A DNA stretch of 36,680 nucleotides, taken from contig JAQVER010000039.1 of NCBI GenBank assembly GCA_028697885.1, positions 1 through 36,680 of the forward strand, written 5' to 3'. Origin of the DNA: Desulfocapsaceae bacterium (GTDB lineage: Bacteria; Desulfobacterota; Desulfobulbia; Desulfobulbales; Desulfocapsaceae). Each line of letters begins with the position of its first letter. Positions within the stretch are counted from its first letter, which is position 1. The position numbers were made by a program, and so were the translations under genes. Below are positions 32,998 to 36,680 of the stretch, piece after piece. Under the pieces are notes generated by a model. That model had not been told where the DNA came from, made no database searches, and worked only from the letters and a program-made list of their open reading frames with translations.

Positions 32998-34931
32998 CAC
33001 GTCACCGGATACATCTGGCCCAGCACCCCATACAACCTTTCAATGACTGTAAAGGCGTCTTTAAGCATCCTCCGCTCCAGATCGGAGAGGTCCGCCGGAT
33101 CGATATGGTTGTCGGGAAGGACCCCTTCTTCAATCTGCTTTAATTGATGAACCAGACGCTGTTGCATCTGCAGCTCATAGGCCTCGCTTGCCGCAGACCA
33201 TAATTCCCCTTGAATATGTTCACCTTCCATCAGGGCCTTCAAACGAGCCAGGGTATTGGTTTCCTTCACCCCAAATTTAAGGGCCAGCACCCGGGCAAAA
33301 TTAACAAAAGGGCTCAATCCTTGACGTTTAATATCCAGACGATTTTTATGTTCCCCATCTTTTTCCACAATAAAATTCTTAAAAAATGAAAGAGGCACAC
33401 GACTGTCCATACACTGACGAGCCATATGGAATAAAAAAACATCTTTCCCTGCTATCCCCCTATTTAAATGGGCACGCAGCTCTTCTGCAAGGGTCGTTTC
33501 GCCGAATCCAGCTCGAAAATCAAAAAAGATAGTGGAGTTAAGTAATTCCTGAGGGTCAGGAGCTGCAATCCAACGTTCAAAATATTGCTTCCACACGGAG
33601 AGGGGCTGACACCAGAGCGGATTAATGGCCATGATTTCACCGGGGCAAAGCGGATAGCCACAGTTGACCAGATGATCAATAGCTTTGGCTGCAAAGTCCT
33701 TAAAATATGCCTCCGCCGCCTGCCGCTCAACCTCATCCACAGGGTCAGCATAAAGGATGGCATTATCCTGATCAGTCTTGAAGGTTTGCTCCCGACGTCC
33801 TTCACTCCCCAGTAACAACCAGCAATAAGGTACGGGAGGCGGCCCCAACTCTTTCTCCAACAAGGTCAACATCCTTCCCAGGATATGATCGTTCAGGATG
33901 GCAATCATCTGGGTAATATTTCCGGCCTTGGCCCCCTCCCCAATCAGCCCCCGAATCACCTCCGGAATCTTCTGGGCCAAAGGATACAATCCGGGAATCT
34001 GCTGCTGGCCACGAATCTCTTTGAACAGATAATAGGGAGAATGCCCCTGCAGGAGCATGATATCATGGGAGGTTATCACCCCCACAATCCGGCCGCCGCG
34101 CTCAACCGCCAGATGATGAATGCCGGTATCCATCATCTTCAACAACACATCAAAACAGAGAGACTGGGAAAGCACGGTCTGCACCGGACTGTTCATGATG
34201 GTCGTCACCGGCTGACTGTAATCCATGCCGGCGGCAACAACCTTGCTCCGCAGATCCCGGTCGGTGATGATGCCGACAATCTTTTCGTCATCAAGCGCAT
34301 CATGGATCAGTAGACACCCCACCCGGAATTCCGACATAAGGGCCGCCGCCGCCTGAATCGTGGCATCAGCTCCGACCTTGCGCAAACTCTTTACCAGATC
34401 GCCGACCTTGATGGTGAAAAGATACAAATCCTCATTGCTCCGCCGCGCCACCTTATGATGCCGCAGTTCATTGTAGGCGGTGGTAACAATCTTCTCAGAA
34501 AAACTCTTCAGATAATAATGAGCAAAGGCTGCCTGTTTTTCAATAAGATCAAGAAATATCTCCCGGGGCAGGAGAAAGCAGAAGGTATCCTCCACCGTTT
34601 CGATATTGAGATTGGCCGGAGTACCGCGGATAATGGCCAGAGCCCCGACATAGGCGCCTTCCCCCCGAAAATCCTTCAGGGTCACCTCGCCGTTATCATC
34701 TTCAAGAAAGGCCTTGACCCCGCCCCGCTGGATCAGATAGAGATGGGTCAACTCTGTGGTGTCAGCGGTGAGCAGCCTGGTGCCTTTAGGGAAGAAATCA
34801 ATCCGGCAATGGCGGGCGATATTTCTCAGCGTATTGTCATCAAGCGTGTTAAAGGGCATGATCCCCTTGAAAAAAGAAATCGCCACATCAGGGGCGACGA
34901 CATGGGCATCGGTTCCTTTAAAAAACGCCAT
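32997..34931 (-). CDS. cNMP-binding/CBS/DUF294 nucleotidyltransferase-like signalling protein
   Basis: A 644-residue cytoplasmic protein from ATG 34931, which has GAGAGA eight bases upstream; a GTG two codons earlier is less well placed. Domains in order: cyclic-nucleotide-binding-like (about 20-145, FPKGTRLLTADTTELTHLYL), two CBS repeats (about 172-295; GIITDRDLRSK and GVITSHDIMLL), a DUF294 nucleotidyltransferase-like domain with LLGSEGRREQTFKTDQDNA (about 373-391, DxD-type acidic pair D387/D389), and the DUF294 C-terminal domain. The GSxGRxEQ...DQD motif is like that of GlnD-type nucleotidyltransferases. It probably senses nucleotides and modifies or regulates a partner. It follows acs and overlaps the exonuclease gene. 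Confidence 0.9.
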   Translation of the reverse strand: MAFFKGTDAHVVAPDVAISFFKGIMPFNTLDDNTLRNIARHCRIDFFPKGTRLLTADTTELTHLYLIQRGGVKAFLEDDNGEVTLKDFRGEGAYVGALAIIRGTPANLNIETVEDTFCFLLPREIFLDLIEKQAAFAHYYLKSFSEKIVTTAYNELRHHKVARRSNEDLYLFTIKVGDLVKSLRKVGADATIQAAAALMSEFRVGCLLIHDALDDEKIVGIITDRDLRSKVVAAGMDYSQPVTTIMNSPVQTVLSQSLCFDVLLKMMDTGIHHLAVERGGRIVGVITSHDIMLLQGHSPYYLFKEIRGQQQIPGLYPLAQKIPEVIRGLIGEGAKAGNITQMIAILNDHILGRMLTLLEKELGPPPVPYCWLLLGSEGRREQTFKTDQDNAILYADPVDEVERQAAEAYFKDFAAKAIDHLVNCGYPLCPGEIMAINPLWCQPLSVWKQYFERWIAAPDPQELLNSTIFFDFRAGFGETTLAEELRAHLNRGIAGKDVFLFHMARQCMDSRVPLSFFKNFIVEKDGEHKNRLDIKRQGLSPFVNFARVLALKFGVKETNTLARLKALMEGEHIQGELWSAASEAYELQMQQRLVHQLKQIEEGVLPDNHIDPADLSDLERRMLKDAFTVIERLYGVLGQMYPVT

Positions 34932-35017
34932 TTTCACATTCTCTCTGCATCTCTGCCTCTACGCGCCTGTGCGCGAAATAAGTCTTCATCCGTTCTCCTG
35001 TATCCTAAAACAAACAA

Positions 35018-35047
35018 GGCGGAGCTTCCTCTCTGGAAAACTCCGCC
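35018..35047 (-). terminator. Rho-independent terminator/attenuator after acs
   Basis: GGCGGAG and CTCCGCC (35018-35024, 35041-35047) form a perfect 7-bp GC stem extended inside by TTCC/GGAA. On the minus strand a T-rich tract (TTGTTTGTTTT) follows. It lies about 40 bases after the acs stop. The tract is interrupted, so some read-through into the DUF294 gene is likely. Confidence 0.75.
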
Positions 35048-35085
35048 TCACTTCATCGATTACCAGCAATCAGCCTTACAAGGTT

Positions 35086-36680
35086 CTACTTTTTAGCCAA
35101 GGCCTTTTTGCCATTAATCAGATCATCAACAACGGACGGATCAGCGAGGGTTGAGGTGTCACCAAAGTTTTCAAAATCATTGGCGGCGATTTTTCTCAAG
35201 ACCCGGCGCATGATCTTACCACTGCGGGTCTTGGGCAGGCCGGGTGCATACTGGATGGCATCCGGTGAAGCAATAGGACCGATTTCAGTGCGCACATGCG
35301 CCCGCAGTTCAACCAGCAGCTCAGGAGTCTGCTCGATATTGGATTTCACGGTAACAAAGGCATAAATAGCCTGTCCCTTGACCGGATGCGGCATTCCGAC
35401 AACAGCAGCCTCGGCAACGGCATGGTGCGCCACCAGGGCTGACTCGATCTCGGCAGAACCCAGACGGTGACCGGAAACGTTGATAACATCATCCAGACGT
35501 CCCATGATCCAGAAATAGCCTTCCTCGTCACGGCGTGCCCCGTCTTCAGGATCGTAGATATTTTCATAACGGCTGAAATAAGCCTTCTTAAAACGCTCCG
35601 GATTGCCGAAGACCCCGCGCAGCATACCGGGCCAAGGTTTACGAATAACCAGATGGCCACCCTCGTTAGGACCGGCCTCGTGGCCTTCTTCGGTATAGAT
35701 GGCCGCATCAATACCGGGCAGAGGAAAGGTGGCGGAACCCGGTTTCAAGGGTGTGGCATAGGGAAGCGGAGAGATCATGATACCGCCGGTCTCAGTCTGC
35801 CACCAGGTATCAACAATGGGCAGTTTCCCTTTGCCGATATTGATGTGATACCACATCCAGGCCTCAGGATTGATCGGCTCACCCACGGAACCAAGGATTC
35901 GCAGACTGGAGAGGTCATAACGTTTTGTTGGCTCTTCTCCATCCCGCATCAGGGCTCTGATCACTGTGGGAGCGGTATAGAAGATATTAACCTGGAATTT
36001 CTCAACAATTTTCCAGAAACGATCAGGTCCGGGATAGGAAGGTACGCCCTCAAACATCACGGAGGTGGCGCCCAGTCCCAAAGGACCGTAGAGGATATAG
36101 GAATGACCGGTAACCCAGCCGATATCAGCAGTACACCAATAGACATCATTGTCTTTCAGGTCAAAAACCCACTGACAGGTATGCATGGCATAGGTAAGAT
36201 ATCCGCCGGTGGTATGAACAACGCCCTTGGGTTTGCCGGTAGAACCGGAGGTGTAGAGGATAAAGAGGATATCCTCGGCATCCATGGATTCGGGCTCACA
36301 GGTACTGGAGATATCAGCGGCAGTCACCTCATCGTGCCACCAGGTGTCACGACCATCCTGCATATTGATCTCATTACCAGCCCGTCTAACCACAATAACA
36401 TCCTTGACAGTGTCACATTCCTCAACCGCCGCGTCCGCATTTGGTTTCAGAGGTATAGTTTTGCCAGCACGCAGCACAGCATCGGCGGTTATCAGCACCT
36501 TGGCCTCACAATCATGCACCCGGCTCTTGAGGGCAATCGAGGAAAAACCGGCAAAGACCACGGAATACGTGGCGCCAATGCGGGCACAAGCCAATAAAGA
36601 GATCGCCAGCTCCGGAATCATGGGCAGATAGATAGCCACCCGGTCGCCCTTCTTCACGCCTTTTTTCCTGAGAACATTGG
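35086..36680 (-). CDS. acs: Acetyl-CoA synthetase (AMP-forming), C-terminal about 530 residues; start outside window
   Basis: The frame is open to the right edge. GTG 36657 ([12 protein letters not shown]) is internal, as NVLRKKG continues upstream in frame. Full Acs is about 650 residues, so about 120 N-terminal residues are missing. Motifs of the ANL superfamily are intact: [19 protein letters not shown] (P-loop-like A3), [13 protein letters not shown] (acetate/AMP-binding), [12 protein letters not shown] (hinge), and SGKIMRR with the catalytic, acetylation-regulated Lys. It converts acetate, ATP and CoA to acetyl-CoA. It starts a minus-strand module with the DUF294 protein, the exonuclease and, further on, the sodium symporter. 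Confidence 0.97.
   Translation of the reverse strand, partial: NVLRKKGVKKGDRVAIYLPMIPELAISLLACARIGATYSVVFAGFSSIALKSRVHDCEAKVLITADAVLRAGKTIPLKPNADAAVEECDTVKDVIVVRRAGNEINMQDGRDTWWHDEVTAADISSTCEPESMDAEDILFILYTSGSTGKPKGVVHTTGGYLTYAMHTCQWVFDLKDNDVYWCTADIGWVTGHSYILYGPLGLGATSVMFEGVPSYPGPDRFWKIVEKFQVNIFYTAPTVIRALMRDGEEPTKRYDLSSLRILGSVGEPINPEAWMWYHINIGKGKLPIVDTWWQTETGGIMISPLPYATPLKPGSATFPLPGIDAAIYTEEGHEAGPNEGGHLVIRKPWPGMLRGVFGNPERFKKAYFSRYENIYDPEDGARRDEEGYFWIMGRLDDVINVSGHRLGSAEIESALVAHHAVAEAAVVGMPHPVKGQAIYAFVTVKSNIEQTPELLVELRAHVRTEIGPIASPDAIQYAPGLPKTRSGKIMRRVLRKIAANDFENFGDTSTLADPSVVDDLINGKKALAKK

Overview
The window looks like a chromosomal segment of a sulfate- or sulfur-metabolising deltaproteobacterium (Desulfobacterota), probably near Desulfobulbales. 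This is inferred from gene style: many NtrC-type regulators with sigma-54 promoters, a split ATP synthase operon encoding both b' and b, TauE/SafE with a TIGR02186 partner, and an acetate symporter/acs module. No rRNA or tRNA is visible and the species cannot be fixed from the sequence alone.

Region 1 (1-15966) is a signalling island. It holds a universal stress protein on the minus strand (cut by the window edge), a Lon-type protease with a response-regulator receiver domain between its N-terminal segment and its ATPase, and an orphan HigA-like antitoxin. Two paralogous sensor kinase/NtrC-type regulator pairs follow, then a co-directional set: TauE/SafE permease, exported TIGR02186 protein, PEP-synthase-like protein without the PEP-binding barrel, stand-alone receiver domain, and a divergent USP-like protein. 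Three good -24/-12 (sigma-54) promoters lie in front of the first USP gene, the first kinase/regulator pair and the tauE set. Each has one or two upstream copies of a 15-bp dyad, RTTKC-N5-GMAAC. I read the island as one regulon: envelope sensors activate NtrC-type regulators, which drive their own synthesis, an anion exporter and stress or phosphotransfer proteins, while Lon-REC may add phosphorylation-controlled proteolysis.

A decayed IS4-type transposase (16319-16862) separates the island from Region 2 (16914-28111), which is housekeeping on the minus strand: a GltA/NfnB-type flavoprotein, the operon atpF'-atpF-atpH-atpA-atpG-atpD-atpC (no atpB or atpE here), alaS and an isochorismatase-family hydrolase. 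A strong two-way terminator lies between atpC and the flavoprotein gene, and a long hairpin sits between atpD and atpC.

Region 3 (28244-36680), also minus strand, is an acetate/carbon module: acs (cut by the right edge), a cNMP/CBS/DUF294 signalling protein, a DnaQ-like exonuclease, ilvC (long class II type), and a two-subunit Na+/solute symporter of the VC_2705/DUF4212 type. Promoters, terminators and dyads between these genes suggest at least three transcription units.
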